In this document: positions 7,858-18,100 of the stretch, in pieces | Numbering within the stretch: the stretch's first letter is position 1 | Layout of the letters: each line of letters begins with the position of its first letter | Source: Amycolatopsis pithecellobii | Lineage (GTDB): Bacteria; Actinomycetota; Actinomycetes; Mycobacteriales; Pseudonocardiaceae | Assembly: GCF_009707865.1 (NCBI RefSeq) | Contig: NZ_WMBA01000013.1 | Location: 1 to 64,000, forward strand | Length of the DNA stretch: 64,000 nt | Direction of reading: 5' to 3' | Position numbers and translations under genes: made by a program | Notes under the pieces: generated by a model | Databases searched by the model: none | The model's input: the letters and a program-made list of their open reading frames with translations, nothing else | What the model was told of the DNA's origin: nothing

Positions 7858-8805
7858 TCAGCGCCTGCTCTCGGCGTATTCCCGCGCGTGGCCCAGCGTG
7901 GCGCGGCTGTTCGCGCCCAGCGCGCCGCGGACGTACTCCCGGGCCTGTGGCACGCCGGCGTCCGGACCCAGGATGGCCGCGATGGCCTCGGGTTTGAGCA
8001 CCACCGTGTGTTGTGAGGAGGCGGTACTCGTGCCGTCCTCCTCGTCGGTGAAGGTCCAGCAGCCGGTGTGCAGTGTCATCAGCGCGGGCAGCGTGATCTG
8101 CTTGTAGACGATCTTCTGGTGCGGGAAGCACACGCGAATCGACTTCGTGGTGTGGGTGGCGCCCTCCTGGGTTCGCGTGTCCATCTCCAGGGTCTGCAGG
8201 CCCGGGGTCTCCTCGGTGAGCCGTACCCGGGCGACATGAGGCAGCCGCTCGGCCCAGCGGTCCGCCTCGTTGACGAAGTCGTAGGCGGCTTTGGCCGGTC
8301 CGGCGATCCGCACGGAGTCCACAAAGGACATGAGCAGGTCGCCGCCCGCGGTGACGGCCTCCACATTGGACTTCAGCGCCGCGAGCTCGGTGCGGGAGTT
8401 GCGGTCCACGGCCCGGTCGATCCACGCCAGATTCTCGGGGTCGTCGTCGACAGCCCGGTAGTCGTGCAGCAGCCGGATCGTGGACTCGGTGGCCGAGCGC
8501 GGTTCGATGACCCAGGCGCCACCCATCGCCGCGACCGGCGGGGTGGACACCTCCTGGCGGAACTCCACTCGCCGGCCGCCGGGGTCGAGCGTGCGGCGCG
8601 AGGTCCAGGTCTTCACCTCGTCGTTGGCGGTGGCCCAGATCTGGATGCGCTCGGAGGTGGTGCCTCGCTCGACGTGTTCGACGTGGACGGTCGGCGGGAA
8701 GATCCGGGGCCAGTTCTCCACCTCGGCGATCAACCGGTAGATGTCGTCGGCGGGGGCGAGCACGGTGATCTCGTGCTGGACCTCGCGCAGGAGCTGCTGG
8801 GGCAT
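7858..8805 (-). CDS. Di-domain polyketide aromatase/cyclase (UrdL/LanL/JadD-like)
   Basis: A 315-residue protein made of two START/Bet-v1-like polyketide cyclase domains, about residues 5-145 and 160-300, with the WP..FPPTVHVE segment near residue 32 and a matching WAERLPHVARV segment in the second half. Such di-domain aromatases fold and aromatise the first ring after C9 reduction of a decaketide. The ATG at 8805 has AGGAG about 10 nt upstream; a longer frame to 8859 lacks family character. It sits between the ketoreductase gene (31 bp) and the oxygenase-reductase fusion (2 bp), as in urdamycin-type clusters. Confidence 0.9.
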   Translation of the reverse strand: MPQQLLREVQHEITVLAPADDIYRLIAEVENWPRIFPPTVHVEHVERGTTSERIQIWATANDEVKTWTSRRTLDPGGRRVEFRQEVSTPPVAAMGGAWVIEPRSATESTIRLLHDYRAVDDDPENLAWIDRAVDRNSRTELAALKSNVEAVTAGGDLLMSFVDSVRIAGPAKAAYDFVNEADRWAERLPHVARVRLTEETPGLQTLEMDTRTQEGATHTTKSIRVCFPHQKIVYKQITLPALMTLHTGCWTFTDEEDGTSTASSQHTVVLKPEAIAAILGPDAGVPQAREYVRGALGANSRATLGHAREYAESRR

Positions 8806-8836
8806 GCTGTCGTCTCTCCTTGTCCGGTGTGGGAGC

Positions 8837-9622
8837 TCAGAAGTTCCCGAGACCGCCACAGACGTTGAGTGCCTGCGCGGTGATCGACGCGGCGGTGTCG
8901 GAGACCAGGTAGCCGACGAGCCCGGCCACCTCCTCCGGGGTGGAGTAACGCCCGAGCGGGATCTTGGCCTCGAACCGCTGCAGGACCGCCTCCTCGGTGG
9001 TGTCCCACGCGGCGGCGTACCCCGCCCGCACCCGTGAGGCCATCGGCGTTTCGACGTAGCCGGGGCACACGGCGTTGACGGTGATGCCGGTCGGTGCCAG
9101 CTCGTTGCCCAGCGCCTTCGTGAAGCCGACGACGCCGTGTTTGGAGGCCGAGTAGGGGGCGCCGAGCACGACGCCCTGCTTACCCGCGGTCGAGGCGATG
9201 TTGACGATCCGGCCGCGGTCCTTGTGCCGCATTCCCCCGGTGTTGAGCACCTCCCGGGTCATCCGGAACACGCTGTTGAGGTTGGTGTCGATGACGTCGT
9301 GCCACAGCTCGTCCGCGATGTCGGCGGTGACCCCGCCGCCCGAGCGGCCCGCGTTGTTCACCAGCACGTCGACCGGGCCGAACCGCTTGACGGCCCGGTC
9401 GACGAAGCTCCGCACGTCCTCGTCGGATCGAACGTCCACAGTGGACCCATCGACCTCGAGGCCGTCGGAGCGCAGTTGCTTGACCGTCGCCGCCACGTTC
9501 TCCGCGGTGCGCGCGCCCAGGTACACCCGGTAGCCCCCGGCGCCCAGCAGCCTGGCCACCGCCAGGCCGATCCCGCTGGTGGCCCCGGTGACCAGGGCGA
9601 ACCCCTTGCCGTTGTCCGTCAT
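8837..9622 (-). CDS. Type II polyketide C9 ketoreductase (actIII-like SDR)
   Basis: A 261-residue classical SDR, exactly the length of actinorhodin ketoreductase. TGATSGIG (residues 10-17 or so) binds NADPH, NNAG follows in the middle, and the catalytic Ser/Tyr/Lys set is visible in NIASTAGKQ and the YSASK motif. The C-terminus ALNVCGGLGNF resembles actIII-type enzymes. It should reduce the C9 carbonyl of the nascent decaketide. I chose the ATG at 9622, which follows GGGAG and an adjacent GTG; upstream codons to 9688 are proline-rich and unlike the family. It follows the ACP gene by 28 bp. Confidence 0.92.
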   Translation of the reverse strand: MTDNGKGFALVTGATSGIGLAVARLLGAGGYRVYLGARTAENVAATVKQLRSDGLEVDGSTVDVRSDEDVRSFVDRAVKRFGPVDVLVNNAGRSGGGVTADIADELWHDVIDTNLNSVFRMTREVLNTGGMRHKDRGRIVNIASTAGKQGVVLGAPYSASKHGVVGFTKALGNELAPTGITVNAVCPGYVETPMASRVRAGYAAAWDTTEEAVLQRFEAKIPLGRYSTPEEVAGLVGYLVSDTAASITAQALNVCGGLGNF

Positions 9623-9650
9623 CACTTCGCTCCCTTTCCCCGGGGGTGTG

Positions 9651-9920
9651 TCAGGCCGTCGCGGAGGCGGCGAGATGGCTGTTGACAAGGTCGATGAGGG
9701 CGCGCGGAGTGCCGGCGTCGGCCAGTGCCGCTTCGTCGAGGCTGATGCCGTATTCCCGCTCGATGCGGCTCCCGGTTTCCAGCAGCGCCAGCGACTCGTA
9801 ACCCAGCACCGCGAATTCGGTGTCGAGGATGTCCCCGTCGAGGTCGACGCCCTCGTCCGCGCCGGCGCCCTCCAGCAGAATGCGCTTGAGCTCGTCGAGG
9901 GTGAACTGCTTGGTACTCAC
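9651..9920 (-). CDS. Type II polyketide acyl carrier protein
   Basis: An 89-residue ACP. Ser43 in LGYESLALLE (residues 39-48) is the expected 4'-phosphopantetheine attachment site, and the flanking helices match polyketide ACPs. The start ATG overlaps the stop of the chain length factor gene (ATGA, 9917-9920), completing the KS-CLF-ACP minimal set in the conserved order. The acidic helix before the serine (DEGVDLDGDILDTEF) is typical. A phosphopantetheinyl transferase is not encoded in the window and must come from elsewhere in the genome. Confidence 0.95.
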   Translation of the reverse strand: MSTKQFTLDELKRILLEGAGADEGVDLDGDILDTEFAVLGYESLALLETGSRIEREYGISLDEAALADAGTPRALIDLVNSHLAASATA

Positions 9921-11155
9921 GTGTTGCCTCCTGTTTCGTGGATATCCGGACCGCGTACGACGACCGCCGAGTTGAACCCGCCCTGGCCGCGCGCCAGCAC
10001 CAGCGCGGTGCGCAGCCGTGCCGGGCGCCCCTGCCCGGTCACCAGGTCGAGCTCGTATTCGGGCGCCGCCGTGGCGTTCGTGGTCGGCGGGATCACGCCG
10101 TCGGCGATGCCCAGCAGCGCGGCCGACAAGTCCAACGGCGCCGCGCCGGAATACAGCCGGCCGGTCATCGTTTTGGGCGCGGTGACCGGCACCCCGTGCG
10201 CGCCGAAGACCGCACCGATCGCGTCCGCCTCGATCCGGTCCAGCTCGGGGACGGCCGCCGCATCGGCGAACACCACGTCGACGTCGCCGGGCGCGACGCC
10301 GGCGTCGGCCATGGCGAGCTCGATCGCCTTGCGCAGCGCGGGTTCCCGCCCGCTGCCGGGCCGCGGGTCGAACGTGGATCCGTATCCGGAGACCTCGCCG
10401 TAGACCCGGGCGCCGCGCTCACGGGCGGACTCGCCGTCCTCCAGCACGAGGATCGCGCCGCCCTCACCGGGGACGTGACCGCAGGCGCCCGCATCGAACG
10501 GCAGATAGGCGCGCGCGGGATCGTCCTCGGTGCTGAGCCTGCCGCTGGCCAGCAGCGCCACCCAGCCCCACGGGCAGATCGAGGCGTCGATGCTGCCCGA
10601 CACGACCAGCCGGGTGCCCTTGCGGATCTGCCGGCGTGCCTGGGCTATCGCGTCCAGGCCGCCGGCCTGGTCGCTGACCACGACGCCGCTGGGGCCCTTC
10701 ATGCCCTGGTTGATCGAGATCTGCCCGCTGTTGACCGCGTAGAACCAGGCGAAGGACTGGTAGGCGCTGACGTACTTGCTGCCTTGGCTCCACAGTTTGC
10801 GCAGCTCGTCCTGGCCGAATTCGAACCCACCCGACGAGCTGGCGGTGACGACGCCCATGTCGAACTCGGGCAGCTCGCCGGGGCGCACCCCGGCGTCGGC
10901 CAATGCCCAGCCGGCCGCCGCGAGTGCCATCCTCGTCATCCGGTCGGTCTGCGGAATGAGCCTGCTCGGCAGGTGCTCCCCGGCCACGAACCCCGGTACC
11001 TCGCCGGCGAGCCGGGCCGGATATTGCGCGGGGTCGAACCGGGTGACGCGCTCGATGCCGCTCCGGCCGGTTTTGGTCGCGGCCCAGTACTCGTCCGTGC
11101 CCAGGCCGTTGGGTGCGGCCACGCCCAGGCCGGTGACCACGACGCCGGCCGTCAT
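9917..11155 (-). CDS. Ketosynthase beta / chain length factor (CLF)
   Basis: A 412-residue KS-like protein in which the nucleophilic cysteine is replaced: the active-site segment reads [10 protein letters not shown], with the Gln characteristic of chain length factors. It pairs with the KS-alpha encoded just upstream to set chain length, here expected to be a decaketide from the angucycline context. The start ATG at 11155 overlaps the KS stop (ATGA) and the stop overlaps the ACP start, so KS, CLF and ACP are translationally coupled. Sequence C-terminal to the active site keeps [10 protein letters not shown] and the overall thiolase fold. Confidence 0.95.
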   Translation of the reverse strand: MTAGVVVTGLGVAAPNGLGTDEYWAATKTGRSGIERVTRFDPAQYPARLAGEVPGFVAGEHLPSRLIPQTDRMTRMALAAAGWALADAGVRPGELPEFDMGVVTASSSGGFEFGQDELRKLWSQGSKYVSAYQSFAWFYAVNSGQISINQGMKGPSGVVVSDQAGGLDAIAQARRQIRKGTRLVVSGSIDASICPWGWVALLASGRLSTEDDPARAYLPFDAGACGHVPGEGGAILVLEDGESARERGARVYGEVSGYGSTFDPRPGSGREPALRKAIELAMADAGVAPGDVDVVFADAAAVPELDRIEADAIGAVFGAHGVPVTAPKTMTGRLYSGAAPLDLSAALLGIADGVIPPTTNATAAPEYELDLVTGQGRPARLRTALVLARGQGGFNSAVVVRGPDIHETGGNT

Positions 11156-12423
11156 GCGGACCTCTTCCCGGGGACGGTGAGCACCATCGCGCTCTGGAAG
11201 CCACCGAACCCGCTGCCGACCGTCAGCACCGTGTCGGTGCGCCACTCCCGGGCGGTGACCGGCACGTAGTCGAGGTCGCATTCCGGGTCCGCGGTGTGCA
11301 GATTCGCCGTCGGCGGCACCAGGTCGTGTTCCATGGCCAGCGCGGAGGCCGCGATCTCGATGGAGCCGATGGCGCCGAGGGAGTGGCCCACCATGGACTT
11401 GATGGAGCTGACCGGCGTCCGGTAGGCGTGCTCGCCGAGGCTCTTCTTGAACGCGGCTGTCTCGTGCCGGTCGTTCTGCTTGGTGCCCGAGCCGTGCGCG
11501 TTGATGTAGTCGACCTCGTCGGGTGCGACCCGCGCCTCCGCGAGCGCCACCGTGATCGCCTCGGCCATCTCCGCGCCGTCGGGCCGCAAGCCCGTCATGT
11601 GGAAGGCATTGCAGCGCGACGCATAGCCGGCGATCTCCGCGTAGCAGTGGGCCCCGCGGCGCCGGGCGGTCGTCAGCTCCTCGAGGACGAACACCGCCGA
11701 GCCCTCACCGAGCACGAACCCGTTGCGGGTCCCGTCGAACGGCCGCGACGCGTGCTCAGGGTCGTCGTTGCGCGGGGTCGTGGCCTTGATCGCGTCGAAG
11801 CAGGCCAAGGTGATCGGCGAGATCGGCGCGTCGGTGGCGCCGGCGATCATCACGTCGGCGGAGCCTTCGCGGATCAACTCCGCGGCATGCCCGACCGCGT
11901 CGATACCGGAGGTGCACCCGGTGGACACGACCGTGCTCGGCCCCTGCGCGCCCGCCGTCCAGGCGATCTCGGCGGCGAAGGAGCTCGGGACGAAGTAGTT
12001 GTACAGGTGGGGGACCGCATAGTCGTGGTCGACGAGTGCCAGCCTGCCGCTGTCGCTGACCACGCGGTATTCCTGGTCCAGACCGGTGGTGGCGCCCACC
12101 GCGCTGCCGATGGTGACGCCGAGCCGGTATGGGTCCAGACCACCCGTCTCCAGGCCGCTGTCCTCAATGGACTCGCGGGCCGCGACAACGGCGAGCTGTG
12201 CCGCGCGGTCCATCCGCCGGATTTCCTGCGGGCTCAGCCCGCTCGCCTCGGCGTCGAAGTCGATCTCCGCCGCGACCCGGGAACGGAAGGGGGACGGGTC
12301 GAAGAAGGTGATGCCCCTGGTCGCCGTCCGCCCCTCGCTGAGCAGGCTCCAGAGGTTCTTGACCCCGATGCCGCCCGGCGCCACGACGCCGATGCCGGTG
12401 ACGACCACCCGCCTGGCGCTCAC
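11152..12423 (-). CDS. Ketosynthase alpha (KS) of the minimal type II PKS
   Basis: A 423-residue beta-ketoacyl synthase with all catalytic residues: Cys170 in [10 protein letters not shown], a His in the [12 protein letters not shown] motif and a second His in [11 protein letters not shown]. The N-terminal [15 protein letters not shown] and C-terminal [13 protein letters not shown] are textbook KS-alpha. It condenses malonyl units on the ACP together with the CLF. The start overlaps the end of the cyclase gene (ATGA at 12420-12423), and its stop overlaps the CLF start. Length and motifs match UrdA/LanA/JadA-class enzymes. Confidence 0.96.
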   Translation of the reverse strand: MSARRVVVTGIGVVAPGGIGVKNLWSLLSEGRTATRGITFFDPSPFRSRVAAEIDFDAEASGLSPQEIRRMDRAAQLAVVAARESIEDSGLETGGLDPYRLGVTIGSAVGATTGLDQEYRVVSDSGRLALVDHDYAVPHLYNYFVPSSFAAEIAWTAGAQGPSTVVSTGCTSGIDAVGHAAELIREGSADVMIAGATDAPISPITLACFDAIKATTPRNDDPEHASRPFDGTRNGFVLGEGSAVFVLEELTTARRRGAHCYAEIAGYASRCNAFHMTGLRPDGAEMAEAITVALAEARVAPDEVDYINAHGSGTKQNDRHETAAFKKSLGEHAYRTPVSSIKSMVGHSLGAIGSIEIAASALAMEHDLVPPTANLHTADPECDLDYVPVTAREWRTDTVLTVGSGFGGFQSAMVLTVPGKRSA

Positions 12424-12755
12424 GCGGAGGCCTCCCAGTCGTAGAAGCGGCTCGCCATCGCGTCGGCGGGGGAGCGCCAGGTCTTCGGGTCGTAGGCTTC
12501 GATGAAGGGTTTGAGGTCCTCGCTGATGGCGATGAACCGGGGGTCGGTCTTGGCCTGCTCGATGAGCTCGCCACCGTTGTCGTCGTCGAAGTCCTGCAAA
12601 TGGAAGTACAGGCCGCGGTAGGAGAACAGCTGCCGGCGCCGGGTGCCCATGCGGTGGGGCATCTCCGTCCCGTCGAACGCGCCGAACAGCCGCGCGACCT
12701 CCGTGCTCGAACCCGGGTCCATCCGGGCCACGATCAACGTGCTGTGCATGGTCAC
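12420..12755 (-). CDS. TcmI-family polyketide cyclase (UrdF/LanF/JadI-like)
   Basis: A 111-residue protein of the TcmI/type II polyketide cyclase family, with the family pattern [10 protein letters not shown] at the N-terminus and [18 protein letters not shown] near residues 39-56. In angucycline pathways the cyclase at this position (between the PgaE-type oxygenase and the KS) closes the fourth ring to give the bent benz[a]anthracene skeleton. Both ends are coupled: its start overlaps the oxygenase stop (12752-12755) and its stop overlaps the KS start. The gene order is a strong marker of an angucycline rather than an anthracycline pathway. Confidence 0.92.
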   Translation of the reverse strand: MTMHSTLIVARMDPGSSTEVARLFGAFDGTEMPHRMGTRRRQLFSYRGLYFHLQDFDDDNGGELIEQAKTDPRFIAISEDLKPFIEAYDPKTWRSPADAMASRFYDWEASA

Positions 12756-14254
12756 TCCTCGCTCGTGGAAGATCGCCGGGACCGGCGATCGGCGCCGAAC
12801 CAGCGGTGCAGCGCGGTGGGCAGGTCGTCGTGGCAGCCCGGGGCGGCCCAGGCCACGTAGCCGTCGGGACGGATGAGAATCGCGCCGGTATCCGCCAGCG
12901 GGCTGTCGCCGGGCAGGCCGTGCGGTCCGGCGGTCACGATGTCCACCCGGTCCCGCCAGCCATCGGCCCGGCGCCGCAGCTCGGCGTTGCCGGCGAGGTC
13001 GAGCAACACCCCGCGGCCCGCGTGCAGGGCCTGGGTGCTGCTGGTCTTGCCGCCGGCGTCGTCCACCAGCTCCAGGTGTGGCATGCGCCTGCCGAGCAGC
13101 GGATGGGTGCCCGCGGCGATCGCATAGCGGATCTCCAGGCCGCTCACCATCCCGGCGAGGTGGCGGGCGACCGGGTCATACGCGATCAATTCGCGGAAAA
13201 CGTCTCGCAGCGGCTGCATCTCCGAGCCGCTGAGGAACAGCAGTCCCTGCGCGCGGGTGTTCAGCATCAGCCGCTCGCCTACCGGGTGCCGCTCGTCGTG
13301 GTAGCTGTCGAGCAGGGTTTCCGGCGCATGGCCGCGCACGACCGCGCCCAGCTTCCAGCCGAGGTTCACCGCGTCCTGGATGCTGGCGTTCATGCCCTGG
13401 CCGCCCGCCGGCAGGTGGACGTGCGCCGAGTCGCCGGCGAGGAAGATCCGGCCGCGCCGGTATTCGGTCACCTGGCGGGTCGCGTCCCCGAAGGAGCTCA
13501 CCCACACCGGGTCGCCCTGCGAGATGTCAGTCCCGGTGAGCCGTTTCCAGGCGGCGGCCACCTCGTCGTAGGACGGCGCCTCGGTGCGCCGCTGCGGCGG
13601 CGTGCCCCGTTCGCACACGATGAGCCGGGTGACCCCACCGGGTAGTGGCCCGACCATGACCATGCCGCCGGGCAGGGTTTCGCCGATCATCCGTGGCTCG
13701 AGGTCGAGCCCCTTGACGTCGGCGAGGAACATCTCCATGGTCGCCGGGGTGCCGGGGAAGTCGAAGCCCCCGAGCTTGCGTACCGCGCTGCGGCCGCCGT
13801 CGCACCCGACCAGGTAGCGGGCGGTCAGCTCGTACTCGCCGCCGGGTCCGCGGACCCCTGCGGTCACCCGCGTGCCGTCATCGTCGACGGACACGACCTC
13901 GTGCCCCCGCCGCAGGTCGGTGCCCAGGTCGCCGGCCCATGCCTCCAGCACCGCTTCGGTCTGCGACTGGGGGATCGTCTTCGCGGCCTGGTGGGCGCCA
14001 TCAAGCAGGCCGAAGTCGACGGGCAGGCCACCGAAGTGACCCACGTTGCTGATTTCGACGTCCCCGAACCGGGACAGCAGGCCGCGCTGGTCGAAGATTT
14101 CCATGGTGCGCGCGGTGAATCCCAGGCCGCGAGACTCCCCGGTCGGTCGCGAAAGCTTCTCCAGGAGGATGACGTCGGCCCCGGCCAGGCGCAGTTCTCC
14201 GGCGAGCGTCAGGCCGGCCGGCCCAGCGCCGACGACGATCACTTCGGCGTCCAT
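12752..14254 (-). CDS. FAD-dependent angucyclinone oxygenase (PgaE/UrdE/LanE-like)
   Basis: A 500-residue class A flavoprotein hydroxylase. [15 protein letters not shown] binds the FAD ADP moiety at residues 5-19, [11 protein letters not shown] lies mid-protein, and the second FAD motif [17 protein letters not shown] is followed by [14 protein letters not shown]. The whole sequence closely follows PgaE as I remember it, including [14 protein letters not shown] and [18 protein letters not shown]. PgaE-type enzymes hydroxylate C12 (and start C12b chemistry) of prejadomycin-like substrates. The ATG at 14254 has GGGAG 8 nt upstream. An ATG at 14269 overlaps the carboxylase stop (TGATG) and would add five residues. 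Confidence 0.93.
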   Translation of the reverse strand: MDAEVIVVGAGPAGLTLAGELRLAGADVILLEKLSRPTGESRGLGFTARTMEIFDQRGLLSRFGDVEISNVGHFGGLPVDFGLLDGAHQAAKTIPQSQTEAVLEAWAGDLGTDLRRGHEVVSVDDDGTRVTAGVRGPGGEYELTARYLVGCDGGRSAVRKLGGFDFPGTPATMEMFLADVKGLDLEPRMIGETLPGGMVMVGPLPGGVTRLIVCERGTPPQRRTEAPSYDEVAAAWKRLTGTDISQGDPVWVSSFGDATRQVTEYRRGRIFLAGDSAHVHLPAGGQGMNASIQDAVNLGWKLGAVVRGHAPETLLDSYHDERHPVGERLMLNTRAQGLLFLSGSEMQPLRDVFRELIAYDPVARHLAGMVSGLEIRYAIAAGTHPLLGRRMPHLELVDDAGGKTSSTQALHAGRGVLLDLAGNAELRRRADGWRDRVDIVTAGPHGLPGDSPLADTGAILIRPDGYVAWAAPGCHDDLPTALHRWFGADRRSRRSSTSEE

Positions 14255-14268
14255 AGCTGTCTCCCTCA

Positions 14269-16032
14269 TCAGTCGGTGATCTCGCAGATGACGGCACCGG
14301 CGGCGACCGGCGTACCGGGCTCGGCCCGGAGTCCGCTGACCGTGCCGGCGCGGTGGGCGGTGAGGGGTTGCTCCATCTTCATCGCCTCGATGACCACGAC
14401 AAGGTCTCCCTCGTGGACCTCGTCGCCGTCCGCGACGGCCACCTTGACGACGGTGCCCTGCATCGGTGAGCTGAGCGCGGCACCGGACGCTGCGGGGCCA
14501 CTGCTCGCGCTGGCCGTGCGGCGGGGCCGGGTGGCGACGGCCGCGCCGACGGTCGCCGGTGCGCCCAGCCAAGCGGGCACCGAGACCTCGAGCCGCTTGC
14601 CGGCGACCTCGACGACAACACCGGCCCGCGGGGGTTCCGCCTCGCCGGTTCCGGGGGCGGCGGCGGGAGCGAACGGCGGGATGGTGTTGTCGAACTCGCT
14701 CTCGATCCACCGCGTATGGACCGTGAACCCGTCGCGGTCCCCGGCGAACGCCGGGTCGGTGACGACCGCCCGGTGGAACGGCAGGGCGGTGGCCATACCC
14801 TCCACCGTGAACTCGGCCAGCGCCCGCCGTGCCCGCGCCAATGCCTGGTCACGGGTGGCGCCGTGCACGATGAGTTTGGCGAGCAGCGAGTCCCACGCCG
14901 GCCCGATCACCGAGCCGGACTCCACGCCCGAGTCCAGCCGCACCCCGGGGCCGCTGGGTGGGACGAACCGGGTGACCGTACCGGGGGCGGGCAGGAAGTC
15001 GCGGCCCGGATCTTCGCCGTTGATCCGGAACTCGATGGCGTGCCCGCGTGGTTGCGGGTCGTCGTAGCCGAGCGGTTCGCCGTCGGCGATCCGGAACATC
15101 TCGCGGACCAGGTCGATGCCGGTGACCTCTTCGGTGACCGGGTGCTCCACCTGGAGGCGGGTGTTCACCTCCAGGAAGGAGATCGTGCCGTCCGCGCCCA
15201 CCAGGAACTCCACGGTGCCCGCCCCGGCGTAGCCCACCTCGGACAGAATCGCCTTCGACGCCGTGCGGAGCCGGTTTTCCTGCTCCACGGACAGGAACGG
15301 CGCGGGCGCCTCCTCGACCAGCTTCTGGTGGCGCCGCTGCAGGGAGCAGTCCCGGGTCGAGACCACGACGACGTGGCCATGTGCGTCGGCGAGGCATTGC
15401 GTCTCCACATGCCGTGGCCGGTCGAGGTAGCGCTCCACGAAGCATTCGCCGCGGCCGAACGCAGCCACGGCCTCGCGGACCGCGGACTCGTAGAGAGCCG
15501 GTATCTCCGCCAGAGTGCGCGCGACCTTCAGGCCCCTTCCGCCCCCGCCGAATACAGCCTTGATGGCGACCGGCAGACCGTGGGTGCGAGCGAACTCCTC
15601 GACCTCACCGGCCCCGGCCACCGGACCGGCTGTGCCCGGTACGAGCGGAGCCCCGGCACGTCGCGCGATGCGACGAGCTGCGACCTTGTCGCCGAGCGCG
15701 CGGATGGCCTCGGCGGGCGGGCCGATCCAGGTCAGCCCGGCTTTCGTGACGGCGTCGGCGAAATCGGCGTTCTCGGAGAGAAAGCCGTACCCGGGGTGCA
15801 CCGCGTCGGCGCCCGATTTCCTCGCTGCCGCAAGGATTTTGCCGACATCCAGGTAACTGCCGGACGGTGTCTGCCCACCCAGCGCGTAGGCCTCGTCGGC
15901 CAGGCGCACGTGCACTGCGTCCCGGTCTGGCTCGGCGTAGACGGCCACCGAGGCCAGTCCTGCGTCGCGGCAGGCACGGGCGACGCGGACCGCGATCTCG
16001 CCACGGTTGGCGATGAGGACTTTGCGCAGCAT
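14269..16032 (-). CDS. Acyl-CoA carboxylase alpha subunit (biotin carboxylase + BCCP)
   Basis: A 587-residue fusion of biotin carboxylase and biotin carboxyl carrier protein, as in actinobacterial AccA/PccA. The N-terminus [20 protein letters not shown], the ATP-grasp [10 protein letters not shown] loop and the [20 protein letters not shown] segment identify the carboxylase; the biotinyl lysine lies in EAMKMEQ near the C-terminus. It works with the beta and epsilon chains encoded later in this operon to supply malonyl-CoA. It is the first gene of the operon, with GGAGG about 13 nt before the ATG and a long divergent control region upstream. Confidence 0.94.
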   Translation of the reverse strand: MLRKVLIANRGEIAVRVARACRDAGLASVAVYAEPDRDAVHVRLADEAYALGGQTPSGSYLDVGKILAAARKSGADAVHPGYGFLSENADFADAVTKAGLTWIGPPAEAIRALGDKVAARRIARRAGAPLVPGTAGPVAGAGEVEEFARTHGLPVAIKAVFGGGGRGLKVARTLAEIPALYESAVREAVAAFGRGECFVERYLDRPRHVETQCLADAHGHVVVVSTRDCSLQRRHQKLVEEAPAPFLSVEQENRLRTASKAILSEVGYAGAGTVEFLVGADGTISFLEVNTRLQVEHPVTEEVTGIDLVREMFRIADGEPLGYDDPQPRGHAIEFRINGEDPGRDFLPAPGTVTRFVPPSGPGVRLDSGVESGSVIGPAWDSLLAKLIVHGATRDQALARARRALAEFTVEGMATALPFHRAVVTDPAFAGDRDGFTVHTRWIESEFDNTIPPFAPAAAPGTGEAEPPRAGVVVEVAGKRLEVSVPAWLGAPATVGAAVATRPRRTASASSGPAASGAALSSPMQGTVVKVAVADGDEVHEGDLVVVIEAMKMEQPLTAHRAGTVSGLRAEPGTPVAAGAVICEITD

Positions 16033-16670
16033 GGACGTTGTACCTCCACCGAGTTCGGCTGGGTTCGAGGCGGGGATCAGCGATGATGCGCGGTATTCGA
16101 AAGCAGTGATCTTCGATCGGAAAGTGCATGTCCGGAGAAGGCCTGGTGGGTGCGACCCCGAACACCGCGTAGAGCAAAGACTGTTGGCTCACCCAAGCCG
16201 CGGTCAAGACGCTTCTGCCACGTCCCGGTGCGGCTTCGTCAAAGAAATGTCAGGCGCCGCGCGTAGTTCGAGGGAGAGGTCAGATCAGCGCAAAATCGGT
16301 TGTCCAGCAGGGGTGCCGGTGCGCGTGACTCCGGGGCGGCGCGGTCCGTGAAACGGCTGTGCGGCAGCAGAATCGCGCCCGTCCATGGAATTGCCCTTTT
16401 GTTTAACGGCCTTGACCCGAAGGGGATTTGAGGCGTGAATTCCAGGACCTACGCAGATCTGCTCGCGGGTGAACACCGCCGAACGGTCGACTCGGCCGAA
16501 TAGTGGCGAGAACCAGCTATTTTCCAATTGCTGGACCGGTGTTTAAGGCAACATTGTCCTGTGTGAAATTGTCGACTAACATATCTGGCGCGATGCGGTG
16601 CGGAGTACACGTGGTCTGGGGTGAGACTGCACGGGATGTCATGTGAAGCTCTTGATGCCGGAGGTCCGTC
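16033..16670. promoter_or_regulatory. Divergent control region between biosynthetic operon and regulator genes
   Basis: This 638-bp stretch holds no convincing gene. It must drive the biosynthetic operon leftwards and the regulator genes rightwards. It is clearly more AT-rich towards the right end (about 16500-16590). An inverted repeat CCAGC (16513-16517) / GCTGG (16530-16534) with a 12-nt AT-rich spacer lies about 20 bp before the proposed -35 box of the regulator promoter and is a possible operator. Short open frames here lack coding character. JadR1/LanI-class regulators are known to bind such intergenic regions; binding here is inferred. Confidence 0.55.
16554..16582 (+). promoter_or_regulatory. 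Putative promoter of the regulator genes
   Basis: TTGTCC (16554-16559) and TAACAT (16577-16582) are separated by exactly 17 bp, resembling an actinobacterial sigma-70-type promoter. It would give an mRNA leader of about 80 nt before the first regulator start at 16671. Confidence 0.4.
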
Positions 16671-17354
16671 TTGCGTGTGTTATCGGTCACGGCTGATGCT
16701 GAGTTCGTCCGTGATCTGGCGAACGAGTTGAGGAAGCACGGCTACGAGGTGGACAACGTGACCACCGGGGACTCGGCGCTACCGCGGCTGCCTGGTGCCA
16801 ATACCGTGTTGCTGGACCTGGACATCGCCGATCGCGATGGTCTGTCGTTGTGCAGCGAGCTGCGGATGGAGACAAGCGTTCCGATCATCTGCTACACGAG
16901 CAACACGGCGGAACTGGACCGTGTGCTGGCACTCCAGGCAGGTTCGGACGACTGCCTCGTGGTGCCCTTCGGGTGGCGCGAGCTCGTCGTCCGCATGCAG
17001 GCGATCGCACGTCGCCGGTCCGGTCTGGGCTCACGCCGGCAGACCGCCTTGATCAACGACGGCCTGACGATCGATCCCCGCAGCCGTGAGGTGCGGATCT
17101 GCGGGCATGCGGTCGACCTGACCCGCAAGGAGTTCGACCTCCTTTTGTTGCTCGCCAGCCGGCCGGACAAGGTGGTTTCCCGCGAGGAAATCGTCCAAAA
17201 AGTGTGGGGGAACGGCCTGTCCCGTCCCGGCCGGACCATCGACACGCACGTCAGCAGTATTCGCGGCAAATTGGGGTCGAAAGCCTGGATCGTCACTGTT
17301 CGCGGCGTCGGGTTTCAATTGGGTTCGGCCGACTCGGTGGCGCTCGGCTCGTGA
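16671..17354 (+). CDS. Atypical OmpR-family response regulator 1 (JadR1/LanI-like), TTA-containing
   Basis: A 227-residue regulator: receiver domain 1-115 and OmpR/PhoB winged helix 125-220 (LTRKEFDLLLLLAS, then TVRGVGFQLG). It resembles angucycline pathway activators such as JadR1 and LanI. The phospho-acceptor Asp49 (LLDLD) remains, but the acidic pair is reduced to one residue (SVTADAEF) and the invariant Lys is Val98 (CLVVPF), so normal phosphorylation signalling is doubtful. GGAGG at 16660-16664 sits 6 nt before the TTG at 16671, which decides this start. Codon 4 is TTA (16680-16682), giving possible bldA-type control. Its stop overlaps a GTG of the next regulator. Confidence 0.88.
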   Translation: MRVLSVTADAEFVRDLANELRKHGYEVDNVTTGDSALPRLPGANTVLLDLDIADRDGLSLCSELRMETSVPIICYTSNTAELDRVLALQAGSDDCLVVPFGWRELVVRMQAIARRRSGLGSRRQTALINDGLTIDPRSREVRICGHAVDLTRKEFDLLLLLASRPDKVVSREEIVQKVWGNGLSRPGRTIDTHVSSIRGKLGSKAWIVTVRGVGFQLGSADSVALGS

Positions 17355-17395
17355 ATTCCTTGTCGTCCTCCCTGCTCGGGGGAACATGTCCGGGA

Positions 17396-18100
17396 ATGTC
17401 AACGGTGGCGCCACCTCGAGTCCGATCGGGAAGCCGGGGCCGTTCCCTGCGTATCATGCTTGTGCAAGGAGATCCTTCGACGGCGCGATCGCTCGCCGCC
17501 GGCCTGCCCCGGCACGGTTACCGCCTTGACGAGGCAGGCACCTGCTCCGATGCGCTGGCCGCGCGGTATGCCCCTGATCTCGTGATCGTGGACCTCGACC
17601 AGTCAGTCCACAATGGACTTGAGGTGTGCCGGCAGATGAGCGTCGGCGAGGTCCCCATCATCGCCCTCAGCGGCCGCCGGACCGAGACCACGCGAGTGCT
17701 CGGCCTGCAGGCCGGTGCGGACGACTGCATGGACAAGCCGTTCGGCATCCGCGAACTGATCGCGCGGATCGAGGCAGTGCTGCGCCGGTGCCACTCGCGA
17801 TCTCCGGATCGGAGAATGACGCTGCCGGGGGCGCTCAGCATGGACCGTCATATGCGCGAGGTCCGGCTGGGCGGCCGGATACTCGATCTCACCGGCAAGG
17901 AATTCGAGCTGCTCTGGCTGCTCGCTTCGCGTTCGGGTGCGGTCGTGTCGCGGGAGGAGATCATGGCCAAGGTGTGGGATGACACCTGGAACAGGCGGGG
18001 TCGCGTCATCGACACCTACGTCAGCAGTGTGCGAGGCAAGCTCGGCCATCGTGCGTGGATCACGACAGTCCGCGGTGTGGGGTTCAGGTTCGGGCTGTGA
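17396..18100 (+). CDS. Atypical OmpR-family response regulator 2
   Basis: A 234-residue receiver plus winged-helix regulator. Of the three tandem regulators it is the most canonical: Asp66 (VIVDLD) and Lys114 (CMDKPFG) are both present, although the N-terminal acidic cluster is only GD (MLVQGDP). The winged helix has LTGKEFELLWLLAS and ends TVRGVGFRFGL. The ATG at 17396 keeps a short basic lead before the receiver; a GTG at 17351 overlaps the stop of regulator 1 (GTGA) and would add 15 residues, so the start is uncertain. Its own stop overlaps the GTG start of regulator 3. Confidence 0.85.
   Translation: MSTVAPPRVRSGSRGRSLRIMLVQGDPSTARSLAAGLPRHGYRLDEAGTCSDALAARYAPDLVIVDLDQSVHNGLEVCRQMSVGEVPIIALSGRRTETTRVLGLQAGADDCMDKPFGIRELIARIEAVLRRCHSRSPDRRMTLPGALSMDRHMREVRLGGRILDLTGKEFELLWLLASRSGAVVSREEIMAKVWDDTWNRRGRVIDTYVSSVRGKLGHRAWITTVRGVGFRFGL

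Noticed and set aside
5621-8425. Reading the oxygenase-reductase frame as starting at 8425 (934 residues)
   Set aside because: The first 190 residues are the antisense-like shadow frame of the aromatase gene; family character begins at ATG 7855.
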